Shown: one piece after another, positions 54,375 through 64,000 of the stretch
Layout: each line of letters opens with the position of its first letter
How positions within the stretch are numbered: the stretch's first letter is position 1
DNA from: Caulobacter sp. FWC2
GTDB lineage: Bacteria; Pseudomonadota; Alphaproteobacteria; Caulobacterales; Caulobacteraceae
Direction: 5' to 3'
Assembly: GCF_002742625.1 (NCBI RefSeq)
Contig: NZ_PEBF01000001.1
Span: 496,001-560,000, forward strand
Length of the DNA stretch: 64,000 bases
Program-made: the position numbers and the translations under genes
The notes under the pieces: generated by a model
Databases searched by the model: none
What the model was told of the DNA's origin: nothing
Seen by the model: only the letters and a program-made list of their open reading frames with translations

Positions 54375-56096
54375 ATGCGTAAGCAGTACTTTGGCTCGGC
54401 CGCTGCGCTGAGCCTGACTTTCTTCCTCGCGGCCTGTGGCGGCGGAGGTTCGAGCGGCACCGGATCGACCGACGGCGGCAAGCCGGCTTCGATCGCGACG
54501 GGCGGCAGCGGCGGCACATTTCCGTCTGCGCCCGAGCAATTTACCCGCGACGACGCCAGCCGCCTCGGCAAGCAGGCTAGCTTCGGGCCGACGCCCGAAC
54601 TGATCGAGCACATCTACGCCCTGGGCGGCGCCGAGGCTTGGCTGAACGAGCAACTGGCGCTCTCGACCAGCACCTATGCCGACATCGCCGCCAAGCCGGT
54701 GCTGGGGAACGCCTGCTCGACTCTGACGGGTCAGGAGCTGACCAACTGTAACCGCGAGAACTTCTCGGCCACGCCGATGCAGATGCGGTTCTACGCCAAC
54801 GCGATCGGCAAGGACGATCAGTTGCGCCAGCGGGTCGCTTTCGCCTTGTCGCAGATCGTGGTGGCCTCGGCCGTCGATGTCGCCAACACCGCCGGGCTGG
54901 CGACCTTCAACCAGATCCTGCTGGGCAACGCCTTTGGCAACTACCGGGACATCCTCAAGGCCGTCACCCTGAACCCGTACATGGGCGACTATCTCGACAT
55001 GGCGGACAGCAACAAGACCCAGCCCAACGAGAACTACGCCCGCGAACTGATGCAGCTGTTCTCGGTCGGCACGGTGCTGTTGAATTCGGACGGCACGCCG
55101 CAGACCGACGGCGCCGGCGCGCCGATCGCCACGTACAGCAACACCGACGTCAAGGAAGTGGCGCGAGCGCTGAGCGGCTGGACCTATGCCCGACAGAATG
55201 GCGCCGCCCTGACCGACAACAACGCCCGCGACTTTACCCAGCCCATGGTGGTCGTCGCTTCTCGCTATGACACCGGCGCCAAGACCTTCCTGGGCAAGAC
55301 CATACCGGCCAACGCGACCCAGCAGGCCAGCGTCGACGCGGTGGTGGACGCGGTGTTCAACCACCCCAACACCGGCCCCTACATCTGCAAGCGGCTGATC
55401 CAGCAACTGACCCTGGCCAATCCCACGCCGGCCTATGTCGGCCGCGTCGCCGCCGTCTTCGCCAACAATGGCGCGGGCGTGCGGGGTGACATGAAGGCGG
55501 TGGTCAAGGCGATCTACATGGACAGCGAAGCCCGCGCGGGCTCGCAGTTGCCGGGCAAGGTCAAGGAGCCTGTGCTGCTGGCCACCTCATTGGCCCGGGC
55601 GATCGGCTACACGACCGACGGCTACGCCTTCACCACTCGCGACGCCGGCATGGGCCAGGCCCCGTTCCGCGCGCCGTCGGTGTTCAACTACTACCCTTAT
55701 GATTTCCCGCTGCCGCAAGGCGCGGGCCTGCTCAGCCCGGTCACCAAGCTGATGACCACGTCGACGATCACCGCCCGCCACAACTTCGTTTACGACTGGA
55801 CCGTAGGCGGCGACGCCACGCGCGGCGAGTTCCAGAAGCCGGCGGCGATCACCTACGCCACCGGCACGGTTCCGAACTGGGCCAGCTGGGAAGCCAACGG
55901 CGCGGACGACGGCAAGACCATCACCCGTATAAACCTCGTCCTCCTGAACGGCACGATGACCGCCGCCCAGCGGCAGGCGCTGGTGACGGCCATGGCCGCC
56001 GTCAAGAACACCGACCCCGCCCTGCAGGCCCGCAAGCGCGCCCAGGTCGCCCTCTACATCGCGGCGTCCTCGCCGCTCTTCCAAGTCGATCGGTAG
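54375..56096 (+). CDS. DUF1800-family lipoprotein
   Basis: 573 residues. Lipoprotein signal with lipobox LAAC (Cys21) and then a Gly/Ser-rich linker (GGGGSSGTGSTDGGK). DUF1800 core: SRLGKQASFGPTPELIEHIY, PNENYARELMQLFSVGTV and GVRGDMKAVVKAIYMDSEA. Members are secreted or surface proteins of unclear function found next to DUF1501 proteins, as here; they often occur in bacteria that degrade polymers or have complex surfaces. Not part of the T4SS by family. Confidence 0.88.
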   Translation: MRKQYFGSAAALSLTFFLAACGGGGSSGTGSTDGGKPASIATGGSGGTFPSAPEQFTRDDASRLGKQASFGPTPELIEHIYALGGAEAWLNEQLALSTSTYADIAAKPVLGNACSTLTGQELTNCNRENFSATPMQMRFYANAIGKDDQLRQRVAFALSQIVVASAVDVANTAGLATFNQILLGNAFGNYRDILKAVTLNPYMGDYLDMADSNKTQPNENYARELMQLFSVGTVLLNSDGTPQTDGAGAPIATYSNTDVKEVARALSGWTYARQNGAALTDNNARDFTQPMVVVASRYDTGAKTFLGKTIPANATQQASVDAVVDAVFNHPNTGPYICKRLIQQLTLANPTPAYVGRVAAVFANNGAGVRGDMKAVVKAIYMDSEARAGSQLPGKVKEPVLLATSLARAIGYTTDGYAFTTRDAGMGQAPFRAPSVFNYYPYDFPLPQGAGLLSPVTKLMTTSTITARHNFVYDWTVGGDATRGEFQKPAAITYATGTVPNWASWEANGADDGKTITRINLVLLNGTMTAAQRQALVTAMAAVKNTDPALQARKRAQVALYIAASSPLFQVDR

Positions 56097-56104
56097 GCGT
56101 AACC

Positions 56105-57472
56105 ATGACCGTTTCTCGTCGTGAAATCATGCAGATGGTCGCGGGCGGCTCGGCCGTCGCGGCCCTGGGTCAACTCGGCCTCTCCAGCGCCCTGGCGGCT
56201 GACACCGGCTCGTATCGCGCCATGGTCGGCGTCTTCCTGTTCGGCGGCAACGACGCCTGGAACATGGTGGCGCCCACCGACAGCCGTTACGCCGACTACG
56301 CCAAGCAGCGGGGAACGAGCCTCGCCCTCGCCCAAAGCAGCCTTGTGCCGCTGACGGGCACGGCCTTTGGTCTTCACGCGTCTATGAGCGCCCTCAAGCC
56401 GGTCTGGGATGACGGCGGCCTGGGTGTCGTGCTCAACACCGGCACCCTGTTCGCGCCCCTGACCAAGGCCCTGTACACCAGCCGCCCGGACCTGCGTCCG
56501 ATCAACCTGATGTCTCACGAGGACCAGCAGAACCAGTGGCAAGGCATGAGCATGCGCGCCACGAACAAGGACGGCTTCATGGGGCGGATCAATGACCGCT
56601 CGGGCAGCACGTCCAACCTGCCGCCGCTGATCTCGATCGCCGGCTCGAACCTGGCCTTGATCGGCGACCGCACCGCACCGCTGATCCTGCCGTCCAGCGG
56701 CTCGATCGTTCGCAACGGCTACAACGCCGCCAGCACCGACGCGGCGGTGAAGGCCCGGCAGGCCGCCTTGGACGTCTTCGCCGACGCCGCGTCGTACGGG
56801 ACGATCACCGACTTGACCGGGAGGGGCATGTCCTCGGCCTACGCCCAGGCCGTCCAGGCCAACGCCGTCGTCACCGCCACGACCTCGGCGGTGGACAAGT
56901 ACTTCGTCAACCCGACCACGGGTGCGGCCCTCAACTCCGAGATTTCCCGCCAGCTGCTGCGCGCGGCCCGGATGATCGAGGCCCGCAATACTCTGGGTCA
57001 CGCCAAGCAGACCTTCTTCGTCAGCCAGGGCGGCTACGACACCCACACCAACCAGTTGGCGTCGCATAACGGGCTCTACGCCGACCTCGCCAACGCCCTG
57101 GCCGGCTTCTACAACGCCATGAAGGCCCTGGGCCTGCAGGACAATGTCACGGCCTTCACGATGTCGGACTTCGGCCGGGTCTACAAAGGCAACGCCAGCG
57201 GCGGCAGCGACCACGCCTGGGGCTCGAACCACCTCGTGGTCGGCGGGGCGCTCGCCAACGGCAAGGTGCACGGACGCTATCCGGACGTGACTTTCGGCGG
57301 GCCGGAGGACGCCTCCAACGACGGCCGATGGATCCCCTCGATCGCCACCGAGGAATATGTCGGGGCCATCGCCCAATGGTACGGCGTCAGCGTCGCCGAT
57401 CTGCCCTATGTGTTCCCAAATTGGAGCACATGGAACGGCGGCGGGCGCGGTCCCGTGCCGCTGTTCAGCTGA
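56105..57472 (+). CDS. DUF1501-family (sulfatase-like fold) exported protein
   Basis: 455 residues. Tat signal VSRREIMQMVAGGSAVAALG. Family motifs: MVGVFLFGGNDAWNMVAPTD, GFMGRINDRSGST, FFVSQGGYDTHTNQLASHN, TMSDFGRVYKGNASGGSDHAW and NHLVVGGAL. The metal-binding Asp/His residues of the alkaline phosphatase/sulfatase superfamily appear (GGYDTH, SDHAWG). The enzyme activity is not established. Gene begins 8 bases after the DUF1800 stop, so the two form the usual co-transcribed pair. Confidence 0.88.
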   Translation: MTVSRREIMQMVAGGSAVAALGQLGLSSALAADTGSYRAMVGVFLFGGNDAWNMVAPTDSRYADYAKQRGTSLALAQSSLVPLTGTAFGLHASMSALKPVWDDGGLGVVLNTGTLFAPLTKALYTSRPDLRPINLMSHEDQQNQWQGMSMRATNKDGFMGRINDRSGSTSNLPPLISIAGSNLALIGDRTAPLILPSSGSIVRNGYNAASTDAAVKARQAALDVFADAASYGTITDLTGRGMSSAYAQAVQANAVVTATTSAVDKYFVNPTTGAALNSEISRQLLRAARMIEARNTLGHAKQTFFVSQGGYDTHTNQLASHNGLYADLANALAGFYNAMKALGLQDNVTAFTMSDFGRVYKGNASGGSDHAWGSNHLVVGGALANGKVHGRYPDVTFGGPEDASNDGRWIPSIATEEYVGAIAQWYGVSVADLPYVFPNWSTWNGGGRGPVPLFS

Positions 57473-57512
57473 CGGCTTGTCAGGCCGGGACGGGCGCCCT
57501 TAAGCAGGGAGC

Positions 57513-58520
57513 GTGTCTCGGCCCGGTTCAGCAGCGAATGGCTTCGATCACCTCCGGCTGATCGCGGCCGCGCTGGTGGTGATTCATCACGCACGCGTGC
57601 TGAACGGTGACGCGCCGTGGATGATCGGGTGGGGACCCGATCCGGGAACTCTGGGCGTCGGGATCTTCTTCGTGATCAGCGGCTATCTGGTGACCGCCAG
57701 CCTGCGCCGCACGCCCAGTGTCGGCGTGTTCCTGGCCAAGCGGTTGCTGCGCATCGCGCCGGGCCTGCTGGCCGCCCTGTCGCTGACCGCCCTCGTGCTG
57801 GGACCCTTGGTCAGCGGCCTGCCGGTCTCGGCCTATTTCGGCGGCGCCGCGCCGTTGCTCTATGTCCTGAAGAACCTCAGCCTCTACGCGGTGACCTACG
57901 ACCTGCCGGGGGTCTTCGCGCACGCGCCGTATCCGAACGTGGTCAATGGCTCGCTCTGGAGCCTGCGGCTGGAGTTCACCGCCTATCTGGGCCTCGCGGC
58001 GTTGGGCGCGCTGAGGCTGGTCCGGGCGCCGGTGCTGGCGGGCTTGGCGCTGCTCGCGGCCGGGGCGTTCCTGGCCGTGCATCTCACCGGTCTGGACGCC
58101 CGCAGCGACCTGGCGCGGCTGGCCTCGCTGGCCACCTTGAACGGCTGGCTCTTCCTGTGCGGCGCGGCGCTCGAGGCGTTCGAGGTCAAGCCGCCGGCCT
58201 GGACGGCGATCGCGGGTCTTGTCCTTCTGCCGACGCCGGCCTGGTTCCTGGGATTGCCGCTGGCCGTCGTGGCCCTGGGCCGGATCACCGCGCCACGCCT
58301 GCCCGCCGACCTGTCCTACGGCCTCTACATCTACAGTTTCCCGCTGCAGCAGGTGCTGGCCGAGCACGGTCGCCTGAACCTGCTGACCTCGCTGGCCCTT
58401 GCCCTGCCGTTCGCGGCGGCGTCCTGGTTCCTGGTCGAGAAGCCGGCTCTGAAGCTGAAGGCGCGGCTGCCCGGCGCTGTTAGCCCCGCCTCCGCGCCGG
58501 TCGATCAGGCTCTCCCCTAA
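57513..58520 (+). CDS. acyltransferase family 3 membrane protein
   Basis: 335 residues with about ten hydrophobic segments. Motifs: [20 protein letters not shown] (catalytic His region), [20 protein letters not shown] and [20 protein letters not shown]. OafA/NodX-type proteins O-acetylate or acylate sugars of surface glycans. GTG 57513 follows GGGAGC. The 3' end overlaps nhaA by four bases in a convergent arrangement. Confidence 0.88.
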   Translation: MSRPGSAANGFDHLRLIAAALVVIHHARVLNGDAPWMIGWGPDPGTLGVGIFFVISGYLVTASLRRTPSVGVFLAKRLLRIAPGLLAALSLTALVLGPLVSGLPVSAYFGGAAPLLYVLKNLSLYAVTYDLPGVFAHAPYPNVVNGSLWSLRLEFTAYLGLAALGALRLVRAPVLAGLALLAAGAFLAVHLTGLDARSDLARLASLATLNGWLFLCGAALEAFEVKPPAWTAIAGLVLLPTPAWFLGLPLAVVALGRITAPRLPADLSYGLYIYSFPLQQVLAEHGRLNLLTSLALALPFAAASWFLVEKPALKLKARLPGAVSPASAPVDQALP

Positions 58521-59674
58521 GCCCCGGGCTTGGCCAGCCGCAAGATCCCCATGCCGACCAGGGCCGAGGCCAGGGAGCCGGCCAGCACCCCGATCTTGGT
58601 CTCGTCGATCAGCAACGGGTCGGAGAAGGCCAGTCCGCCGATGAACAGGCTCATGGTGAAGCCGACGCCGCACAGCACCGCCACGCCGTAGAGCTGGCCC
58701 AGCGACGCGCCGCGCGGCAGTCGCGCCCAGCCCATCCGGACCAGGCCGAAGGTCACGCCGAACACCCCGACCTGCTTGCCGAGGAACAGCCCCAGCGCCA
58801 CGCCCAGCGGCACGGGATCCAGCAGGGCCGAGAGGCCGATGCCGGCGAACGACAGCCCGGCGTTGGCGAAACCGAACAGCGGCGTGATGACGAAGGCGAC
58901 CGGCTTGTGCAGGGCGTGCTCCAGCCGGTGGAGCGGCGAGTGGTCGTCGGCCCTCAGCGGGATGGTCAGGGCCAGGGCGACGCCGGCCAGGGTGGCGTGG
59001 ATCCCCGACTTCAGCACCAGCACCCAAAGCACCGCGCCTAGCAGCAGATAGGGCCACAGGCTCAGCACCTTCAGGCGGTTCAGGGCGATCAGGACCAGCA
59101 GCACCGCCCCCGCGCCGGCCAGGGCCAGCAGGTGCAGCTGGGCGGTGTAGAACAGGGCGATGATCACGATGGCCGCCAGGTCGTCCATGATGGCGATGGC
59201 GGTCAGGAAGATCTTCAGCGAGGTCGGCACGCGCGGCCCCATCAGGGCCAGAACGCCCAGCGCGAAGGCGATGTCGGTGGCCGAGGGGATGGCCCAGCCG
59301 GCGATGCTGTCGGGGTGGCCGGCGTTGAAGCCCAGATAGATCGCCGCCGGCGCGATCACCCCGCCCAGGGCCGCCGCGCCGGGCAGCAGCACATCGGCGG
59401 GTCGGGATAGCTGGCCGTCCAGCACTTCGCGCTTGATCTCCAGCCCCACCAGCAGGAAGAACAGCGCCATCAGCCCGTCATTGATCCCGTGCTGCACGCT
59501 CATCGGCCCGATGGACTCGTGCAGCGCCGCGAAATAGGCCGGAGCCAGCGGGGAGTTGGCGACGACCAGGGCCAGGGCCGCGGCCGCCATCAGCACATAG
59601 CCGCCGGCCGCCTCGTCCTTCAGGAACGCGGCCAGCGCCCGGCGCGCACGCAGGCTGATCTTCAGCAGGGCCAT
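58517..59674 (-). CDS. nhaA: Na+/H+ antiporter NhaA
   Basis: 385 residues, eleven to twelve transmembrane segments. NhaA signatures: [20 protein letters not shown] (family loop), [40 protein letters not shown] (with the catalytic DD neighbourhood) and [18 protein letters not shown], which carries the Asp pair used for Na+/H+ exchange. ATG 59674 sits 2 bases after the stop of the DUF5690 gene (TGAGTATG), so they share a transcript. Confidence 0.94.
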   Translation of the reverse strand: MALLKISLRARRALAAFLKDEAAGGYVLMAAAALALVVANSPLAPAYFAALHESIGPMSVQHGINDGLMALFFLLVGLEIKREVLDGQLSRPADVLLPGAAALGGVIAPAAIYLGFNAGHPDSIAGWAIPSATDIAFALGVLALMGPRVPTSLKIFLTAIAIMDDLAAIVIIALFYTAQLHLLALAGAGAVLLVLIALNRLKVLSLWPYLLLGAVLWVLVLKSGIHATLAGVALALTIPLRADDHSPLHRLEHALHKPVAFVITPLFGFANAGLSFAGIGLSALLDPVPLGVALGLFLGKQVGVFGVTFGLVRMGWARLPRGASLGQLYGVAVLCGVGFTMSLFIGGLAFSDPLLIDETKIGVLAGSLASALVGMGILRLAKPGA

Positions 59675-59676
59675 AC

Positions 59677-60966
59677 TCAAAGCCTCGACAGGAAACGGTT
59701 GGCGAAGAACAGGCCTACCAAACCGAGGCCGCAGGCGACATAGGCCCCTGACGCCAGGAACTGGCCCCAGGCGATATCGAAATGACCGAACGACTTCACC
59801 AGCAGCAGCGAGATGCTGCCCACATAGCCGAACGAGTCCGCCACATAGATCAGGAAGCCGGCGGTGCCGACCTTGCCGGTGGCGGCGATTATGCGGTCGA
59901 ACAGCATGGCGTTGAAGGGCGTGTAGCCCATGTAGAGCCCGGCCCCGGCCAGGATCATCCACCAGACCGGCGGCAGCACGTGCAGCTGATAGGCCAGGGT
60001 CGAGGCGCCCAGCAGGATGAAGCCCAGGGCCACGAAGCCGATGTTGAAGGCCACCGCGCGGCGGTTGTCCTTGACCCCCATCAGGGCGGCCAGGCCGACC
60101 AGCACGATGGCCGCCACCGGCAGCTCCGACAGGGTGAAGATCGAGGCGGCGTTCGAAAAGCCCAGCTCGGCCCAGATCTCGGCCGAGAAGTTGTCGCGGA
60201 CGTCGCGCAGGGCCGTCAGCATCACATAGACCGCGATCAGCAGGATCAGGGCCGGGGCGTGGGCGGCGAACAGGGCCGCGCGATCCTTGGCGTTCATCGG
60301 CGCGCGGCGCACGCGCTCGGCCTCGTCAGCCGGCGAGGGCGGCGGTAGCTGGGCCAGGGCGACCACGGCGATCAGCATCAGCGGCGCGAAGACCAGGCCC
60401 GACACGGCCGGCATCCACTTCTCGTCGACGTTGGACAGCAACAGCATCTTGCCGACCGACTTGGCCACGCCCGACGACAGGATGAAGCTGGCGCACAGCA
60501 TGGCCCCCAGCACCTCGGTAAGACGACGGCCCTCGAGAAAGCCGAACACCAGGCCCCAGATCATGCCCAGGCACAGGCCGTTCAGGTACAGGGCCATCGG
60601 TCCAAGCGCCGTCGGCAGCAGGCCGAACAGCAGCAACGCCATCTGGGCCCCGAAGATCAGGGTGAGGATGGCGATGGCGCGGCGGCCAGCCTGCATTTCG
60701 GAGATCACCTTGACCCCGATGAACTTGGCGGTGGCGTAGCCGGCGACCTGGGCGATCACCAGGGCGATCTTGAAGTCGAAGGCGAACGGCCAGCCGTCGG
60801 GATGGGCGTAGGCGGCTGAGGTGAACGGCTTGCGATAGCCGAACATGGCGAAATAGACCGCGAACGACGAAAGACCGCCATAGAGGGCGAACACCCAGGG
60901 CGGGGCCGAGGCCAGAAAGCGGGTGACCGCGCCTTGCGGAAGGGTTCGATCGGCCGCTGCGTTCAT
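59677..60966 (-). CDS. DUF5690-family MFS-like transporter
   Basis: 429 residues with about twelve hydrophobic segments. N-terminal [20 protein letters not shown] and [16 protein letters not shown], with [24 protein letters not shown] region ([20 protein letters not shown]) and [20 protein letters not shown], matching the DUF5690 family annotated as MFS-related. Substrate unknown. First gene of an operon with nhaA. Confidence 0.82.
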   Translation of the reverse strand: MNAAADRTLPQGAVTRFLASAPPWVFALYGGLSSFAVYFAMFGYRKPFTSAAYAHPDGWPFAFDFKIALVIAQVAGYATAKFIGVKVISEMQAGRRAIAILTLIFGAQMALLLFGLLPTALGPMALYLNGLCLGMIWGLVFGFLEGRRLTEVLGAMLCASFILSSGVAKSVGKMLLLSNVDEKWMPAVSGLVFAPLMLIAVVALAQLPPPSPADEAERVRRAPMNAKDRAALFAAHAPALILLIAVYVMLTALRDVRDNFSAEIWAELGFSNAASIFTLSELPVAAIVLVGLAALMGVKDNRRAVAFNIGFVALGFILLGASTLAYQLHVLPPVWWMILAGAGLYMGYTPFNAMLFDRIIAATGKVGTAGFLIYVADSFGYVGSISLLLVKSFGHFDIAWGQFLASGAYVACGLGLVGLFFANRFLSRL

Positions 60967-61156
60967 GCTGTCCTACGTCCCGTGATCCTTCAGCTAGCCC
61001 GCTTCGTTCGGCGGGGGCAATCAAAGTCGACTGGCTGGCGACGCGCACAGGTAGGGGTTGAGTATCGCGAAGGTATGGGGATCGTCCGGCGCGGCGCATT
61101 GTCGCAACACTCGAGTATAATTAGGTTGTTCAGTATTCGGCGGCGATGAACAGTCG

Positions 61157-63487
61157 ATGCCGACGCCATTTCCTCAAGACATCGACGCTCTGAAGGCTAG
61201 CGAGGCCTTCTTCCGTCTCCTGGCCGAGCGCGCGGGAGACATGATCAGTCGTCACCGGCTGTCCGGGTCCGACCACTATCTGTCGCCGGCCGTGGAACGG
61301 GTGCTGGGCTGGACGCCCGAGGAAGTCATCGGGGTGGGCTTCGAGTCCCTCTATCATCCAGACGATATCGCGACAGTTCGCGGGGGCTTCAAGCGGATGA
61401 TCGAGGGGGTCCCGGAATGCAGCGTCTGCTACCGAGGCCAGGCCAAGGACGGGCGCTATGTCTGGCTGGAGAGCCATCTGCGCCTGGTGCGGGACGATGA
61501 CGGCTCGCCGCTGGAGGTTGTCGCCGTCACGCGCGATATCGATGCACGGGTGCGCCTGGAAGAGGAAGCGCGACAGGCCCGCGAGGCCGCGCGTGAGACC
61601 CAGCAGCGGGCGATGCTGGTCGAGCAGGTCGCCAAGGTCGCTTTCTGGCGTGTGGACCTGATCACGAACGAGGTCACCCTGTCGCCGCGCTTCCGCGAGA
61701 TCTACGGCTGGTCTGAAGACGAGCCGGTTACGCTGGGCGCGGTATTGAGCCGCTTCCATCCCGCGGACCGTCCCGCCGCGCGCGCCGCCGTCGCCGAGCA
61801 TCTGCGAACGGGCGCGCCGTCCCGGAACCGCATGGACCGCATCTTCCGGCTGGACGGTGAAACCCGCCACATCGTGGGCAGCTTCGAGTTCGACCTCGAC
61901 GAAGAACGACGCCCGATCGCCATGTCGGGAACCACGATCGACGTCACCGACCTCGTCGTCGCCCAGGAAGCCCTGGCCAAGACCGAGTCGCGCTTCCAGG
62001 ATCTGGCCAAGGCGACGCGCGATGTCGCGATCGAGGTGGACAAGCGCGGTCGGATTCAGTTTGTCAGCTCGGCCGTCGACGCCGTGCTGGGCTATGGCGA
62101 GGACGAACTGCTCGGGCGCAAGGCCGCGCAGCTGGTCCATCCGGACGATCTGCCTGGCCTGGTCGCGGGCTTTGGCGCGCTCATGGACGATCCGAAGGCT
62201 GATCCCCCCCTATTGGAGGCGCGCGCGCGGCATGCGGACGGCCGGTGGATCTGGCTGCAAGGACGTCCCGTTCTCGAGCCCGAGGCGGGCCGCATCCACG
62301 GCGTGATCCGCGACATCACCGAATACAAGCGCGCCCGCGACGAACTGGCCGCCGAGCAGGCCCGAACCGAGCAGGCTCTGGAAGCCCGCTCGACGTTCCT
62401 GGCCAACATGAGTCATGAACTGAGAACCCCGTTGACGGCGGTGATCGGGTTCGCCGCCCTCGTCGAGGGGTTCGAAGACCTGCCGGAGAAGGCGCGCGAC
62501 TATGTCGGCCGCATCTCCACCGCCGGCAAGGCGCTGCTCTCGGTGATCAACGACGTGCTGGAGGTCTCGAAGCTGGAAAGCGGGCAGGTTAAGGCCGAGC
62601 TCGCGCCGTGCTCCGTGGCGCCGTTGCTCGACGACACGGTCCGCATGTTCGCCCTGCACGCGGCCGAGAAGAGCCTCAAGATCGGCGTCCGCATGATCGA
62701 TCCGCCGCCGCGCGTGTTGATGGTCGACCCCGACCGGGTCCGACAGGTGCTGATCAACCTGATCGGCAACGCCATCCGCTACACGGACGCCGGATCGATC
62801 ACGGTCGAGGTGATCTGGCGCGGCGAACTGGAAGAGCTGTTCGTGGCCGTGAAAGACACGGGGATCGGCATCGACGCCGCGCAACAGGAGCAGCTCTTCA
62901 AGCGCTTTTCCCAGGTCGAGGCGTCGCGCGCGCGGTCGCGGGGCGGCTCGGGCCTGGGTCTGGCGATCAGCAAGGGACTGGTCGAGGCGATGGGCGGTCG
63001 CATCGGCGCCAGCAGTCGCCCCGGCGAGGGCAGCGTCTTCTGGTTCACGATTCCGGCCTCGGCGCCGCGGCGCGAGGAGCAGGCCGGGGGCGAGCCGGAG
63101 CCTGTCTTCGAGCCGTTGCGCAGTGGGGGCCGTATTCTGCTCGCCGATGACAATGCGCTCAATCGCGAGATGACGCGGGCGATTCTGGGCGTGTTCGACG
63201 CCGAGGTCGTCGAGGCGCGGGATGGTCAGCAAGCGGTGGAGGCGGCGCGGGAACAGGCCTTCGACCTGATCCTGATGGATATCCGCATGCCGGTCCTGGA
63301 TGGGGTGGACGCCACGCGCGCCATCCGGACCGAGCCCGGTCCCAACCAGATCGCGCCCATCTTGGCCTTTTCGGCGGACATGGACTTCCAGGCCTCCGAC
63401 ATTTTCGACGGCGTCGTGCGCAAGCCGATCACCGCCGCGCAGCTGATCCACGCCGTGGCGGGCGCGCGGCGTGTGGACGGACCCTGA
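61157..63487 (+). CDS. three-PAS hybrid sensor histidine kinase with receiver
   Basis: 776 residues, no signal peptide or transmembrane segment, so a soluble cytoplasmic sensor. Three PAS/PAC units cover about 10-130, 150-270 and 280-395. Then HisKA with phospho-accepting His420 (FLANMSHELRTPLTAVIGF), HATPase (NLIGNAIRYTD N-box, VKDTGIGID G1, GGSGLGLAISKGLVEAMGGR G2) and a C-terminal receiver with Asp708 (DLILMDIRMPV) and RKPITAAQL. A hybrid kinase that needs a downstream phosphotransfer partner, not seen here. ATG 61157. Confidence 0.93.
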   Translation: MPTPFPQDIDALKASEAFFRLLAERAGDMISRHRLSGSDHYLSPAVERVLGWTPEEVIGVGFESLYHPDDIATVRGGFKRMIEGVPECSVCYRGQAKDGRYVWLESHLRLVRDDDGSPLEVVAVTRDIDARVRLEEEARQAREAARETQQRAMLVEQVAKVAFWRVDLITNEVTLSPRFREIYGWSEDEPVTLGAVLSRFHPADRPAARAAVAEHLRTGAPSRNRMDRIFRLDGETRHIVGSFEFDLDEERRPIAMSGTTIDVTDLVVAQEALAKTESRFQDLAKATRDVAIEVDKRGRIQFVSSAVDAVLGYGEDELLGRKAAQLVHPDDLPGLVAGFGALMDDPKADPPLLEARARHADGRWIWLQGRPVLEPEAGRIHGVIRDITEYKRARDELAAEQARTEQALEARSTFLANMSHELRTPLTAVIGFAALVEGFEDLPEKARDYVGRISTAGKALLSVINDVLEVSKLESGQVKAELAPCSVAPLLDDTVRMFALHAAEKSLKIGVRMIDPPPRVLMVDPDRVRQVLINLIGNAIRYTDAGSITVEVIWRGELEELFVAVKDTGIGIDAAQQEQLFKRFSQVEASRARSRGGSGLGLAISKGLVEAMGGRIGASSRPGEGSVFWFTIPASAPRREEQAGGEPEPVFEPLRSGGRILLADDNALNREMTRAILGVFDAEVVEARDGQQAVEAAREQAFDLILMDIRMPVLDGVDATRAIRTEPGPNQIAPILAFSADMDFQASDIFDGVVRKPITAAQLIHAVAGARRVDGP

Positions 63488-63554
63488 AGAGAACCATATA
63501 GGCCCAGAGTATAGTGAGCGCTCCGGCTCCGAGCGCCTGAACGCGATGCGCTCC

Positions 63555-63587
63555 AAACAAAAACGCCCTCCGTGAGGCGGAGGGCGT
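63555..63587 (-). terminator. intrinsic terminator of CarD-family gene
   Basis: ACGCCCTCCG (63563-63572) and CGGAGGGCGT (63578-63587) form a perfect 10-bp stem with a 5-base loop, and on the minus strand it is followed by TTTTTG. It lies 29 bp beyond the CarD-family stop. The other side of the hairpin may also serve the hybrid kinase gene. Confidence 0.85.
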
Positions 63588-63615
63588 CTTCGTGTTCGTC
63601 GATCGCGGAGTCTGC

Positions 63616-64000
63616 CTAGGCGGCCGTCTTGACCAGTGACTTGGTCAGGATGCCGATGGCGGCGTCGCGGTCGATGCGCTCGATGGCGGCGACTTCGCGG
63701 GCCATGCGGTCCAGGGCCGATTCATACAGCTGGCGTTCCGAGTAGGACTGTTCCGGCTGGTTCTCGGCGCGGTGCAGGTCGCGGACCACCTCGGCGATCG
63801 AGATCAGGTCGCCCGAATTGATCTTGGCTTCGTATTCCTGGGCGCGACGCGACCACATGGTGCGCTTCACGCGAGCGCGGCCCTTCAGGGTGGTGAGGGC
63901 TTGCGAAACGGTGCCGCCTTCCGCCAGCGGACGCAGGCCGGCCGTCTTAGCCTTCTTGGTCGGGACGCGGAGGGTCATTTTCTCGTGGTCGAAGGTGATG
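63616..64000 (-). CDS. carD: CarD/CdnL-family RNA polymerase-binding regulator, 5' end outside window
   Basis: 128 residues visible, reading to the window edge (the frame is open through ITFDHEK before MTLRVPTKKAKTAGLRPL). This is the boundary of the RNA polymerase interaction domain, followed by the C-terminal DNA-binding helical domain (RVKRTMWSRRAQEYEAKI, INSGDLISIAEVVRDLHRAE, YESALDRMAREVAAIERID). CarD/CdnL stabilises open promoter complexes; CdnL in Caulobacter supports growth and metabolism. A terminator follows. Confidence 0.93.
   Translation of the reverse strand, partial: ITFDHEKMTLRVPTKKAKTAGLRPLAEGGTVSQALTTLKGRARVKRTMWSRRAQEYEAKINSGDLISIAEVVRDLHRAENQPEQSYSERQLYESALDRMAREVAAIERIDRDAAIGILTKSLVKTAA

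Overview
High-GC alphaproteobacterial chromosome, most likely Caulobacter or a close relative in the Caulobacteraceae. The support is four large TonB-dependent receptors (TBDRs) in 64 kb, each next to hydrolases or regulators, a perfect CtrA-type TTAA-N7-TTAA site, a CarD/CdnL-type regulator, and uniform GC-rich codon use. No insertion sequence, prophage, CRISPR array or rRNA operon was seen. One tRNA gene, tRNA-Arg(CCT), is present.

Layout. 1-3.3 kb: end of a GT61-like glycosyltransferase, a secreted phytase-type esterase-like protein, and a convergent DctA-type dicarboxylate symporter. 3.37-3.57 kb: tRNA-Arg(CCT), followed at once by a nested inverted-repeat element. 3.66-9.6 kb: a probable organophosphate island, with a TBDR and histidine acid phosphatase (phytase-like) on the minus strand, divergent from a DeoR-type regulator and an exported endonuclease/exonuclease/phosphatase-fold hydrolase. 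9.8-14.9 kb: an unusual three-gene minus-strand operon of exported proteins (diheme cytochrome c lipoprotein, trypsin-like protease, subtilisin-like protease). 15.2-22.4 kb: glycan use (MFS transporter, GH31 glycosidase, alpha/beta hydrolase, TBDR). 22.5-26.5 kb: glycerol catabolism (glpK, glpD, divergent glpR-like regulator). 26.6-29.8 kb: a chemoreceptor and a regulator with two TetR-type DNA-binding regions.

30.0-35.5 kb: a TBDR followed by two tandem PhoD-type phosphatases, again phosphorus scavenging. 35.7-41.5 kb: ECF sigma factor, FecR-type anti-sigma, a TBDR with an STN signalling domain, and pectin methylesterase, which reads as a surface-signalled pectin uptake module. 41.6-46.0 kb: two small proteins (one DUF2256) and a three-subunit molybdenum aldehyde/xanthine oxidoreductase of PaoABC type. 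46.2-54.3 kb: a compact type IV secretion (VirB) operon with B1, B2, B3, B4, B6, B9, B10 and B11 but no recognisable B5, B7, B8 or D4, preceded by a CtrA-type site and a 24-bp-period direct repeat. 54.4-60.97 kb: a DUF1800/DUF1501 pair, an acyltransferase, NhaA and a DUF5690-type transporter. 61.2-64 kb: a three-PAS hybrid histidine kinase and the 3' end of a CarD-family regulator that runs off the window.

The dominant theme is scavenging of polymers and phosphorylated organics across the outer membrane. The least explained parts are the cytochrome/two-protease operon, the reduced T4SS with its repeat-rich promoter region, and the inverted-repeat element beside the tRNA.
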